DNA of 51,796 bases, taken from positions 1 through 51,796 of the forward strand of contig JAAYYA010000355.1 in NCBI GenBank assembly GCA_012515595.1, read 5' to 3'. The stretch is from Actinomycetales bacterium. Its GTDB lineage: Bacteria > Actinomycetota > Actinomycetes > Actinomycetales > Dermatophilaceae. Each line of letters begins with the position of its first letter. Within the stretch, counting starts at the first letter, position 1. This document shows positions 42,242 through 48,999 of this stretch, piece by piece. The notes under the pieces are model-generated. The model searched no databases and was not told where the DNA came from. It worked only from the letters and a program-made list of their open reading frames with translations. The translations under genes were made by a program, and so were the position numbers.

Positions 42242-42302
42242 CGGCATACTCCTGGGGTGACGAGCAGGGACGGGCCACGGGCCGGACGAGTGGAGTATGC
42301 CG
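42242..42302. repeat. 11-bp inverted repeat across the pdxH start
   Basis: CGGCATACTCC (42242-42252) and GGAGTATGCCG (42292-42302) are perfect complements, 39 nt apart, and each contains the genome-enriched octamer. CATACT in the left arm is 6 nt before the pdxH GTG and could double as its -10 box. Confidence 0.55.
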
Positions 42303-42949
42303 GGGTCGGGCTGGGTGAGGAGCAGTTCGCCGCCACCCCGTTCGAGCAGGTCAGCCGGTGGGTGGGGGAGGCCCGCGCCCGGCAGGATGAGCACGGGGAC
42401 GTGCCCGAGCCGGATGCGCTGTCGGTCGCCACGGTCGACGATGCCGGCCCGGACGTGCGGACCGTCCTGATGCGCTTCCTGGACCCGCGGGGGCCGGGGT
42501 TCGTGACCAACCTGGCCTCGCTCAAGGGCCGGCAGCTGCGCGACGACCCGCGGGTGGCCGCCAGCCTGACCTGGCCGAGCATGTTCCGCGCCATCCGGTT
42601 CCGCGGGATGGCGGAGCTGGTGGACCGGGCGGAGGTGGAGACCTACTTCCGGCAGCGGCCGTGGGGCGCCCGGATCAGCGCCTGGGCCTCCGACCAGTCC
42701 CGGCCGGTGGCCGGCCGGGCGCCGCTGGAGGCGGCCTATGCCGAGTATGCCGTGCGCTTCCCTGACCGCGGCAGTCCCGATGACGTGCCGGTCCCCGAGG
42801 ACTGGGGTGCCTTCCGGGTCCGGCCGGACCGGGTCGAGTTCTGGGCGGGCCGGGTCAACCGGCTGCACGACCGGCTGGTGCTCACCCGGGTCGGGTCCGG
42901 GGACCTCGCCGACGCGGCGTCCTGGGAACTGACGCGCCTGCAACCCTGA
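42257..42949 (+). CDS. pdxH: Pyridoxamine 5'-phosphate oxidase
   Basis: FMN enzyme making pyridoxal 5'-phosphate from the pyridoxine or pyridoxamine form, needed for instance by HemL. The 230-residue protein shows RTVLMRFLDPRGPGFVTNLASLKGRQLRDDPRVAASLTW, FRAIRFRGMAELVDRAEVETYFRQRPWGARISAWASDQSRPV, and the C-terminal FWAGRVNRLHDRLVLTR...RLQP that carries the substrate-binding Arg and His. GTG at 42257 has no ribosome site and may be leaderless. It converges on the DUF305 gene with a hairpin between. Confidence 0.93.
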   Translation: MTSRDGPRAGRVEYAGVGLGEEQFAATPFEQVSRWVGEARARQDEHGDVPEPDALSVATVDDAGPDVRTVLMRFLDPRGPGFVTNLASLKGRQLRDDPRVAASLTWPSMFRAIRFRGMAELVDRAEVETYFRQRPWGARISAWASDQSRPVAGRAPLEAAYAEYAVRFPDRGSPDDVPVPEDWGAFRVRPDRVEFWAGRVNRLHDRLVLTRVGSGDLADAASWELTRLQP

Positions 42950-42957
42950 ACCCCGCC

Positions 42958-42977
42958 CGGCCCGCCGCCGCGGGCCG
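42958..42977. terminator. Bidirectional hairpin between pdxH and DUF305 gene
   Basis: CGGCCCGC-cgcc-GCGGGCCG, a perfect 8-bp GC stem in the 34-nt gap of two convergent genes. Confidence 0.6.
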
Positions 42978-42983
42978 AGATGA

Positions 42984-43808
42984 TCAGTGGTCGTGCTCGC
43001 CGGTCTCCTCGGAACCGTCGGTGTGGCCTTCGTGGCCCTCCGTGGCACCGGCCGCGCCGCCGTCGGCCACGCCGACCGTCTGGCCGAGGTCCTCCTGGGT
43101 CTGGGCGCCGAAGTGGGCCAGCATGTCCTTCATCAGCGAGATCTCCGCCTCCTGGCCGTTGACCATCGCGACGGCCAACCGCTGCACCTCGCCGTCGGCC
43201 CCGGCGTCCAGGATGGCCTGGGCCATGTCGACACCGGCGATGTGGTGGGTGGTCATCAGCTGCAGGTAGAGGATGTCCGCGGCCTCGCCCTCGGCGTTGC
43301 GCAGCGACTCCATCTGCTCCGGGCTGGCCATGCCGGCCATCGGCGCGTCGTCGACGACGTGCATGTGGTGGTGGGAGTGGGCCTCGCCCATCCAGTCCAT
43401 CCGGTCGCCGGGGCGGGCCATCGGGAGGTCCCACTGCCGGATCCAGCCCTCCATCTGTCCGAGCTGGTTGCCCTGCGTGGAGGCGATGTCGGTGGCCAGG
43501 GTGCGCACGCCCGGGTCCTCCGTGGTCTGCAGCACTTCCAGGGACATCTCGACCGCCTGGGCATGGTGCTCGACCATGTCGCGGGCGAAGCCCGCTTCGG
43601 CGCTGTCGTCAGCGGGGGTGGACCCGCCGAAGACCAGCCAGCCCAGCAGGGTGCCGAGGACCAGACCGACGAGGGCGGTGCCGACGATGGCGCCGACGCC
43701 GGAACGCCCCCAGCGGGCGTTCGGGGTCTCGTCCGGAGCACCTCCGGGCACGGCGGTGGCCGTCCCCTCGGTCTGTGCGGGCGCGTGGTCCTCGGTGCTG
43801 GCCCCCAC
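42984..43808 (-). CDS. DUF305 membrane-anchored metal-binding-like protein
   Basis: A 274-residue protein. One N-terminal helix (VGAIVGTALVGLVLGTLLGWLVFGG, about residues 38-62) anchors an extracytoplasmic DUF305 ferritin-like four-helix domain. The paired signatures are FARDMVEHHAQAVEMS and LYLQLMTTHHIAGVDMAQAIL; between them lies MGEAHSHHHMHVVDDAPMAGM, and the tail ends EGHEGHTDGSEETGEHDH. The His/Met richness suggests copper or another metal. The GTG is 1 nt after the DUF3105 stop, so the two form a coupled pair. Confidence 0.88.
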   Translation of the reverse strand: MGASTEDHAPAQTEGTATAVPGGAPDETPNARWGRSGVGAIVGTALVGLVLGTLLGWLVFGGSTPADDSAEAGFARDMVEHHAQAVEMSLEVLQTTEDPGVRTLATDIASTQGNQLGQMEGWIRQWDLPMARPGDRMDWMGEAHSHHHMHVVDDAPMAGMASPEQMESLRNAEGEAADILYLQLMTTHHIAGVDMAQAILDAGADGEVQRLAVAMVNGQEAEISLMKDMLAHFGAQTQEDLGQTVGVADGGAAGATEGHEGHTDGSEETGEHDH

Positions 43809-43809
43809 G

Positions 43810-44505
43810 TCAGCCGCCGACCAGGTCCACGGAGGTGCCGCCGGTGCACGCGGCCCCGGGCTCCGGGGTCTGGGGGCCCTGCTTCCAGTCGCGGATGAAC
43901 TGCTCGAGGCGGGTGTCGTTGCCGTTCTGCACGCCGAGCTGGCGGCCCCAGGCGGTGGCCATGATCGGGTACTCCTGGCCCTCGTTGGGGGAGAGGAGCA
44001 TGAACTCCTGGCGGGCCAGGTCGCGCAGCGCGTCCAGGTCGCCCTCGGCGATGTCCGGCTGGTAGGTCAGCCACACGGCGCCGTGCTCCAGGGAGTGCAC
44101 CGCGTGGTGGTTGGGCACCGGCTCCTCGTAGATGCCGCAGTTGAGCCAGGTCGGGTTGTGGTCGCCGCCGACGGGCGGGTTCTGCTGGTACTCCACGGCA
44201 GCCTGGACGTGGTTGCGGCCGAGCTCCTGCGCGCCCACCTCCTCGTAGGTCACCACGGCGCCCATCTCGGGGCGGTTGTTCGCCTGGTCGTAGACGGCCC
44301 ACCCGACCAGGCCGCCGATGAGCACCAGGACCAGGCCGAGGCCGATCCAGATCCCCGAGGCGCTCTTGCGGTTGGCGGCGTTGGCCTTCTTCTGGATCTG
44401 CGCCACGCGTGCCTGGCGGTCGGCGGCGGCGCCCTGCTGGGCCTTGCCCTTCGTCGCCTTGCCACCCTTGGTGGCGTTGCTGGTGGATCGGTCCGGCCTG
44501 GGCAT
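43810..44505 (-). CDS. DUF3105 membrane-anchored protein
   Basis: A 231-residue protein. A basic cytoplasmic region of about 60 residues (GGKATKGKAQQG..., QIQKKANAANRKSA) precedes a single helix (GIWIGLGLVLVLIGGLVGWAVY) and an extracytoplasmic DUF3105 domain with NHVQAAVEYQQNPPVGGDHNPTWLNCGIYEEPVPNHHAVHSLEHGAVWLTY, rich in His and with one Cys, plus a second Cys near the end. It is the usual partner of DUF305 in actinobacteria; function unknown. AGGAG lies 5 nt before the ATG. Divergent from the DtxR-type gene. Confidence 0.86.
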   Translation of the reverse strand: MPRPDRSTSNATKGGKATKGKAQQGAAADRQARVAQIQKKANAANRKSASGIWIGLGLVLVLIGGLVGWAVYDQANNRPEMGAVVTYEEVGAQELGRNHVQAAVEYQQNPPVGGDHNPTWLNCGIYEEPVPNHHAVHSLEHGAVWLTYQPDIAEGDLDALRDLARQEFMLLSPNEGQEYPIMATAWGRQLGVQNGNDTRLEQFIRDWKQGPQTPEPGAACTGGTSVDLVGG

Positions 44506-44647
44506 GGTTCTCCTGCGGTCGTGGGGAATCGCCGTCCATGCTATCTGTTGAAACCGCAAGGAATGGCCTCGGCGGCTGATGATGTTGGACGGGGTGCCGC
44601 CTGCGTAGGATCGCGGCAGACTCGAGTTTCGCGACGGAGGCCCAGCC

Positions 44648-45343
44648 ATGACTGATCTGATCGACACCACGGAGATGTATCTGAAGTCCATCCTCGAGCT
44701 GGAGGAGGACGGTGTCGTGCCGCTGCGGGCTCGCATCGCCGAGCGGCTCGGGCACTCGGGCCCGACCGTGTCGCAGACCGTGGCGCGGATGGAGCGGGAC
44801 GGGCTGGTCACCCTGCAGGACGACCGTCAGCTGGAGTTCACCGAGCACGGCCGCCGCACCGCGATCCGGGTGATGCGCAAGCACCGGCTCGCCGAGCGAC
44901 TGCTGGTGGACGTCATCGGCCTCGACCTCCCGCACGTCCACGAGGAGGCCTGCCGCTGGGAGCACGTGATGAGCGACGAGGTCGAGCAGCGGATCCTGAA
45001 GATCATCGACCAGCCGCTGATGTCGCCCTACGGCAACCCCATCCCGGGTCTGTCCGAGCTGGACGCCGACTACGGCAGCACGGCACCCGCCGGCGGTCGG
45101 CACCTCGTCGACGTGCTGCAGGAGGGCCCCGAGCGCGAGGTCGTCGTGGTCCGCATCGGCGAGCCGGCCCAGGTGGAGCCGGACGTGCTGGCCCTGCTGG
45201 GCGAGGCTGGCGTCGCGCCGGGGCTGACCATCCGGGCGCAGGTCCAGGGGGACCGGGTGGTGGTGACCGGCACCCGCGAGGGTGACACCGCCGTGTCGCT
45301 GCCGCATGACGTGGCCTCGCACATCTTCGTCCAGGCGGACTAG
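44648..45343 (+). CDS. DtxR/IdeR-type metal-dependent repressor
   Basis: Fe2+- or Mn2+-activated repressor. The 231-residue protein has the N-terminal winged helix ([48 protein letters not shown]), and the dimer/metal domain [34 protein letters not shown], where the primary (His, Glu, His) and ancillary (Cys, Glu, His) ligands of DtxR are all present. A C-terminal FeoA/SH3-like domain ([14 protein letters not shown]) ends it. GGAGG lies before the ATG. TTGGAC (44585) and TAGGAT (44606) may be its promoter. Divergent from the DUF3105/DUF305 pair, with 142 nt between. Confidence 0.92.
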   Translation: MTDLIDTTEMYLKSILELEEDGVVPLRARIAERLGHSGPTVSQTVARMERDGLVTLQDDRQLEFTEHGRRTAIRVMRKHRLAERLLVDVIGLDLPHVHEEACRWEHVMSDEVEQRILKIIDQPLMSPYGNPIPGLSELDADYGSTAPAGGRHLVDVLQEGPEREVVVVRIGEPAQVEPDVLALLGEAGVAPGLTIRAQVQGDRVVVTGTREGDTAVSLPHDVASHIFVQAD

Positions 45344-45403
45344 GCAGCAGGAGGGGCTCGCCCCTCGGACGTGCCGCGACACGACGGTGTTGCACGTCCG
45401 TGA

Positions 45404-45419
45404 TGTGAAGTCACTCACA
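45404..45419. promoter_or_regulatory. CRP/GlxR-type site TGTGA-N6-TCACA
   Basis: A perfect TGTGA-agtcac-TCACA palindrome about 110 nt upstream of the -35 box of the riboswitch/NlpC transcript. CRP-family sites are reported before the resuscitation-factor genes rpfA and rpf2 in other actinobacteria. A second dyad, AACGGGT (45440-45446) with ACCCGTT (45465-45471), follows. Confidence 0.6.
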
Positions 45420-45521
45420 CGCAACCTGGGAGCAGTCTTAACGGGTCCGGCGTTTGTGCAGGTCACCCGTTCCGCGGCCGGTGTGGCCCCTGCAGGTTGT
45501 CCACAGGTTGTTTACCAAAAT

Positions 45522-45551
45522 GTGACATTCGGCGGAACCGGTGTGTAGGGT
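45522..45551 (+). promoter_or_regulatory. Promoter for riboswitch/NlpC-P60 transcript
   Basis: GTGACA (45522-45527), 18 nt, TAGGGT (45546-45551). This puts the transcript start near 45558, just before the riboswitch. Confidence 0.6.
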
Positions 45552-45565
45552 TTCCATCGCGCCTT

Positions 45566-45757
45566 CCCCCGACGGCGCTCCGGCCGCAGGCGCTGAATCC
45601 TGTCACTGCGGCTGGATCTTTGAAGACACCGCTGGCAGGAGCGGGGGACCCACTCCCGGGGCTACCACCCCTAGGGGCTAAGAGCGGGCCGGTTCGCCGG
45701 AACGCTCCGGGCGCACTCCAGCCCGAGCCCGACAGCTCACCCCGCAGGCATTTGGAG
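45566..45757 (+). promoter_or_regulatory. Cyclic di-AMP riboswitch (ydaO-yuaA family)
   Basis: The leader carries the conserved ydaO blocks in order: GCTGAATCC (45592-45600), GGGGGACCCA (45643-45652), and AGCTCACCCCGCAGGC (45734-45749), directly before the ribosome site GGAGAGG (45754-45760). In actinobacteria this class controls cell-wall hydrolase genes, switching expression off when c-di-AMP is high. The ends given are approximate. With the CRP-type site it accounts for most of the 423-nt gap after the DtxR gene. Confidence 0.9.
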
Positions 45758-45766
45758 AGGTACATC

Positions 45767-46618
45767 GTGACCAACCGCCCCGCCGGTCGCCACCGTGCGC
45801 CCAGCCGCCTTTCCGAGGCCGGCACCACCATCACCCGCTCGGCCAAGGCGACCGCCGTTGTCGCGACCTCCGGTGGCCTCCTGGCCGCCGCAGTCGCTCC
45901 CGCCAGCGCCGCCCCCAAGGGCATCGTCGACGAGGTCGCCTCGGTGGTCACCGACGCGTCCCTCCAGAACGGCACCGAGCTCAGCGCCGTCGACCTGCTG
46001 GCCCAGGCCATGCCGATCATGGCCGAGCCCACCGACCTGCCGGCCGTGGCCGTCGCCGCCCCCAAGGAGGTCGACACCAACTTCGGTGCCCTCGGCTTCA
46101 CCGGCGTGACGCCGGTCGTCGAGGAGCCCGAGCCCGTCGTCGAGCAGGCTGCCGCATCGGCCACCTCCGAGCGGTCCGACAGCTCCGCGAGCCGCTCCAA
46201 CGAGCGGGAGGCTGCGCCCGCCCCCGCTCCGGAGCCGGCTCCCGCCCCGGAGCCCGCCCCGGAGCCCGCCCCGGCCCCGCCGTCGAACAGCGGTGGCGTG
46301 CTCGGCGTCGCCGCGGCCTACACCGGCATCATGTATGTCTCCGGTGGCAGCACCCCGGCCGGCTTCGACTGCTCCGGCTACACCCAGTTCGTCTTCGCCC
46401 AGGTCGGCATCAGCCTGCCCCGCACCGCCTCCGGCCAGCAGTCCGCCACCACTCCGGTGAGCAACCCGCAGCCCGGTGACCTGGTCTTCTTCGGCTACCC
46501 GGCCTACCACGTGGGCATCTACGCCGGCAACGGCATGATGTACGACTCCGGCCGCCCGGGCCTGCCGACCCAGCTGCGCAAGGTGTTCAGCGGCGTCAGC
46601 GGCTACGGCCGCGTCTGA
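45767..46618 (+). CDS. Secreted NlpC/P60 peptidoglycan hydrolase
   Basis: A 283-residue cell-wall endopeptidase. A long N-terminal signal region ends near ATSGGLLAAAVAPASAAP. Residues about 50-150 are Ala/Pro/Glu rich, with a PAPEPAPAPEPAPE linker. The C-terminal NlpC/P60 domain (about 183-283) has the catalytic Cys202 in GFDCSGYTQFVF and His248 in YHVGIYAGNG. GTG start 6 nt after GGAGAGG. Expression should respond to c-di-AMP through the leader riboswitch and perhaps to cAMP through a CRP-type site. Confidence 0.94.
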   Translation: MTNRPAGRHRAPSRLSEAGTTITRSAKATAVVATSGGLLAAAVAPASAAPKGIVDEVASVVTDASLQNGTELSAVDLLAQAMPIMAEPTDLPAVAVAAPKEVDTNFGALGFTGVTPVVEEPEPVVEQAAASATSERSDSSASRSNEREAAPAPAPEPAPAPEPAPEPAPAPPSNSGGVLGVAAAYTGIMYVSGGSTPAGFDCSGYTQFVFAQVGISLPRTASGQQSATTPVSNPQPGDLVFFGYPAYHVGIYAGNGMMYDSGRPGLPTQLRKVFSGVSGYGRV

Positions 46619-46648
46619 CCCACACCGCGCACCCGAGCACACGACGAG

Positions 46649-46672
46649 GGGCCCCGCCAGACGGCGGGGCCC
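46649..46672 (+). terminator. Terminator after NlpC/P60 gene
   Basis: GGGCCCCGCC-agac-GGCGGGGCCC, a perfect 10-bp stem 30 nt after the stop, followed by TTCG. Confidence 0.8.
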
Positions 46673-46684
46673 TTCGCGCATCCC

Positions 46685-46768
46685 ACCGAGCGCGCCGTGT
46701 TGCGGTCTTGAGGGCGACCGGGCGCGCCGTGTTGCGGTCCTGAGGGCCACCGGGCGCACCGTGCGGCG
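46685..46768. repeat. 32-bp tandem repeat, about 2.5 copies
   Basis: Units start at 46685, 46717 and 46749, each beginning ACCG(A/G)GCGC(G/A)CCGTG. The first two units differ at only 3 of 32 positions; the third is partial. It lies between the NlpC terminator and the convergent DUF899 gene, and no reading frame makes sense through it. Confidence 0.8.
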
Positions 46769-46780
46769 AACTAGGGTGGG

Positions 46781-47524
46781 TCAGCGGTGACCGTGCCCCT
46801 GACTCTCCCCGGCAACAGGCTCGTCCGTGACACCCCACTGCACCGTCGGTCGACCGGCCACTCGCCACTGGTGCTCGTCGTCGTGGACCGGCCACCCCCG
46901 TGGCGAGTCCTCCCAGGCCTCCTGACGTCCGTAGGCCGTGCGGTCGAGCAGGCCGTAGCTCCAGTCCATGACCTCGGTGCCGCGGTCGGTGGTCCACCAC
47001 GTCTCGAAGACCCGGTCGCCGCGCCGCAGGTAGCAGGCGAGGAACCCGAACCCGCGCCTCATCAGGAGTTCCTCCGAACCCCGCGCGGAGTACCAGGGCA
47101 GGCGATAACCCAGGAACTCGGCATACGGCGCACTGTCCTCGTAGGTCCCCTCACTGAGGATCGCGAGGGTGACATCACGGGCGTTGAGGTACTCCGGCCG
47201 CTGGATCTGGGCGGTGCTGAAGGTGCAGCCCTCGCACTGCCCCGCCCAGTCGTGCCCGTCGTGCCACATGTGGAAGTAGGCCAAGAGCAGCGAGCGCCCC
47301 TCGAAGACCTCCACGAACGGCACGGGACCCGCGGGTCCCTCGACCGTGGCGGTCCCCGGGACCTCGGTCATCGGCAGCCGCCGGCGGGCGGCGGCGATGG
47401 CGTCACCCTCGCGGGTGTGCGCCTTCTCCCGCACTAGGAGGTCGGCCACGGACCGCTCCCAGGCGGGACGGTCGACGATCTCCGGGTGGTGGGTCGTGTC
47501 GACGGGGGTTCGGGGCAGTCGCAT
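46781..47524 (-). CDS. DUF899-family thioredoxin-like protein
   Basis: A 247-residue cytoplasmic protein of the DUF899 family, a thioredoxin-fold group of unknown function. It shows EIVDRPAWERSVADLLVREKAHTREGDAIAAARRRLPM, LLLAYFHMWHDG, the cysteine pair in GQCEGCTFSTAQ (CxxC, thioredoxin position) and FGYR-like FLGYRLPWYSARGSEEL. WTTDRGTEVMDWSYGLLDRTAYGRQEAWEDSPRGWP near the end is strongly conserved in the family. GGAG lies about 5 nt before the ATG. A GTATGCCGTGTGG element lies just upstream. Confidence 0.85.
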   Translation of the reverse strand: MRLPRTPVDTTHHPEIVDRPAWERSVADLLVREKAHTREGDAIAAARRRLPMTEVPGTATVEGPAGPVPFVEVFEGRSLLLAYFHMWHDGHDWAGQCEGCTFSTAQIQRPEYLNARDVTLAILSEGTYEDSAPYAEFLGYRLPWYSARGSEELLMRRGFGFLACYLRRGDRVFETWWTTDRGTEVMDWSYGLLDRTAYGRQEAWEDSPRGWPVHDDEHQWRVAGRPTVQWGVTDEPVAGESQGHGHR

Positions 47525-47658
47525 AGGAGCTCCTCGGTATGCCGTGTGGCTGGGTCAGGAGATGCCGACCAGGCGGAGGGGCGAAAGTCATTGGTGCGGG
47601 AAGGCCGTGGGTGCACCGAGGCGTGCGATGCGTGGGACCTCGACGGGAGTGGCTCGGC

Positions 47659-47856
47659 TCAGGCCGGGCCGCCGGCCCTCGCGCCGCGCCTCTGCCGGTT
47701 GACGGCGACCCGCCGACGGGCGAGCTCGGCCGCCATCTCGGGGTCGTCCTGCACGAGGTAGACCAGGCCGCAGTCCTGCGGGCCGGTCGCGCCGGGGAAG
47801 CACAGGCTGCAGGCGTCACCGGGCCGGATGGGGCACTGGGCGACGGGACGGGCCAT
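47659..47856 (-). CDS. Small four-cysteine protein
   Basis: A 65-residue protein. Four cysteines lie in the first 30 residues (Cys8, 16, 19, 29: QCPIRPGDACSLCFPGATGPQDC), a spacing that suggests a zinc or iron-sulfur site, then a helical segment (DPEMAAELARRRVAVNRQRR). I have a faint memory of an uncharacterised actinobacterial family with this pattern (perhaps DUF6767), not a firm identification. No strong ribosome site is present. It lies 60 nt after the CorC-like gene. Confidence 0.62.
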   Translation of the reverse strand: MARPVAQCPIRPGDACSLCFPGATGPQDCGLVYLVQDDPEMAAELARRRVAVNRQRRGARAGGPA

Positions 47857-47916
47857 GTTGGTGAAACGCCCTGCGCGAGCGCGATATTCCCCGGCCGCAG
47901 GTGGTCGCGGCGGGTC

Positions 47917-48999
47917 TCAGGCGGTGGCGACGGCGCTGCGGGTGGCGGGCGCCGCCACGGGGTCCGGCTCGTCGGTCTCGTCGTCGAACTCGCCCAGGAT
48001 CTGCTCGAGCAGGTCCTCCAGCGAGATCAGACCCACGACCTGCCCGCCCGCGTCGGCCACCAGGGCGAGCTGGGCGCGCTCGGCCCGCATCCGCTGCACC
48101 GCGTCGATCAGCGGCTGGGAGGCGGGCAGGGTGATGGCCTCCTGGAGGAGGTCGGTCACCGGGGCCTGCTCGCCGCCGGCGGCGGACGCGCGGACGGCGT
48201 CGCGCACGTGGACCAGCCCGATGATCTCCTCGGCGCGGGTCACGAAGAGCCGTGACCGGCCGCTCTCGTGGCAGATGGCCTCCACATCGGCCACGGTGCC
48301 GGTGACCGGCACGCAGACCGCCTCGGCGACCGGGAACATCAGTTCCGCGATCGTCTCGACCTCGAGCTTCAGGGCACCGGTCAGCATGGCGTGGTCCTCG
48401 TCGGCCAGCACCCCGTGCTGGTGGGACTGCGCCAGGAGGAGCTGCAGCTCGGCCGGACCGTGGGTGGCGCTGACGGTGTCCACGGGCTGGACGCCGACGG
48501 CGCGCAGCCCCAGGTTGGCCAGGGCGTTGAGCATCCAGATGAGCGGCCGGCTCAGCCAGGTGAAGGCGCGGAACGGGATGGCCAGCAGCATCGCCGACGT
48601 CTCCGGGTGGGAGATCGCCCACGACTTGGGGGCCATCTCACCGACCACCATGTGGAGGAAGACCACCAGGGCCACCGCGATGATGACGGCGACCACGTGG
48701 GTCAGCGCCTCGGGCAGGCCGGCCCAGTGGATCGCGGGCTCCAGCAGGCTGGCCACGGCCGGCTCGGCCAGGGCGCCGAGACCCAGGGTGCACAGCGTGA
48801 TGCCGAGCTGGGCGCCGGCGAGCATGAGCGAGAGCTCCTTGCTGGCCGCGACCGCGGACTTGGCGGCGCGGCTGCCCTGGGCGGCGTGCTCCTCCAGCCG
48901 GTGGCGCTTGGCCGCGACGACGGCGAACTCGGCGGCCACGAAGAAGGCGTTGAGCACCAGCAGCAGCACGCTGAGCAGGAGGGCGGTCGTGGTGCTCAC
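47917..48999 (-). CDS. CorC/HlyC-type CNNM-CBS membrane protein (second of pair)
   Basis: A 360-residue protein: CNNM (DUF21) membrane domain of about 190 residues with four hydrophobic segments (LLLSVLLLVLNAFFVAAEFAVVAA, ITLCTLGLGALAEP, VVAVIIAVALVVFLHMVVGEMAPKSWAI), then two CBS motifs (VCVPVTGTVADVEAICHESGRSRLFVTRAEEIIGLVHVRDAV and QLALVADAGGQVVGLISLEDLLEQILGE). It lacks the C-terminal CorC_HlyC domain of its neighbour. CNNM proteins are linked to Mg2+/Co2+ export. The GTG overlaps the stop of the longer paralogue. Confidence 0.9.
   Translation of the reverse strand: MSTTTALLLSVLLLVLNAFFVAAEFAVVAAKRHRLEEHAAQGSRAAKSAVAASKELSLMLAGAQLGITLCTLGLGALAEPAVASLLEPAIHWAGLPEALTHVVAVIIAVALVVFLHMVVGEMAPKSWAISHPETSAMLLAIPFRAFTWLSRPLIWMLNALANLGLRAVGVQPVDTVSATHGPAELQLLLAQSHQHGVLADEDHAMLTGALKLEVETIAELMFPVAEAVCVPVTGTVADVEAICHESGRSRLFVTRAEEIIGLVHVRDAVRASAAGGEQAPVTDLLQEAITLPASQPLIDAVQRMRAERAQLALVADAGGQVVGLISLEDLLEQILGEFDDETDEPDPVAAPATRSAVATA

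Noticed and set aside
43256..45466. 736-residue frame antisense to DtxR and out of frame in DUF3105/DUF305
   Set aside because: Shadow of three recognised genes, without any recognisable domain.
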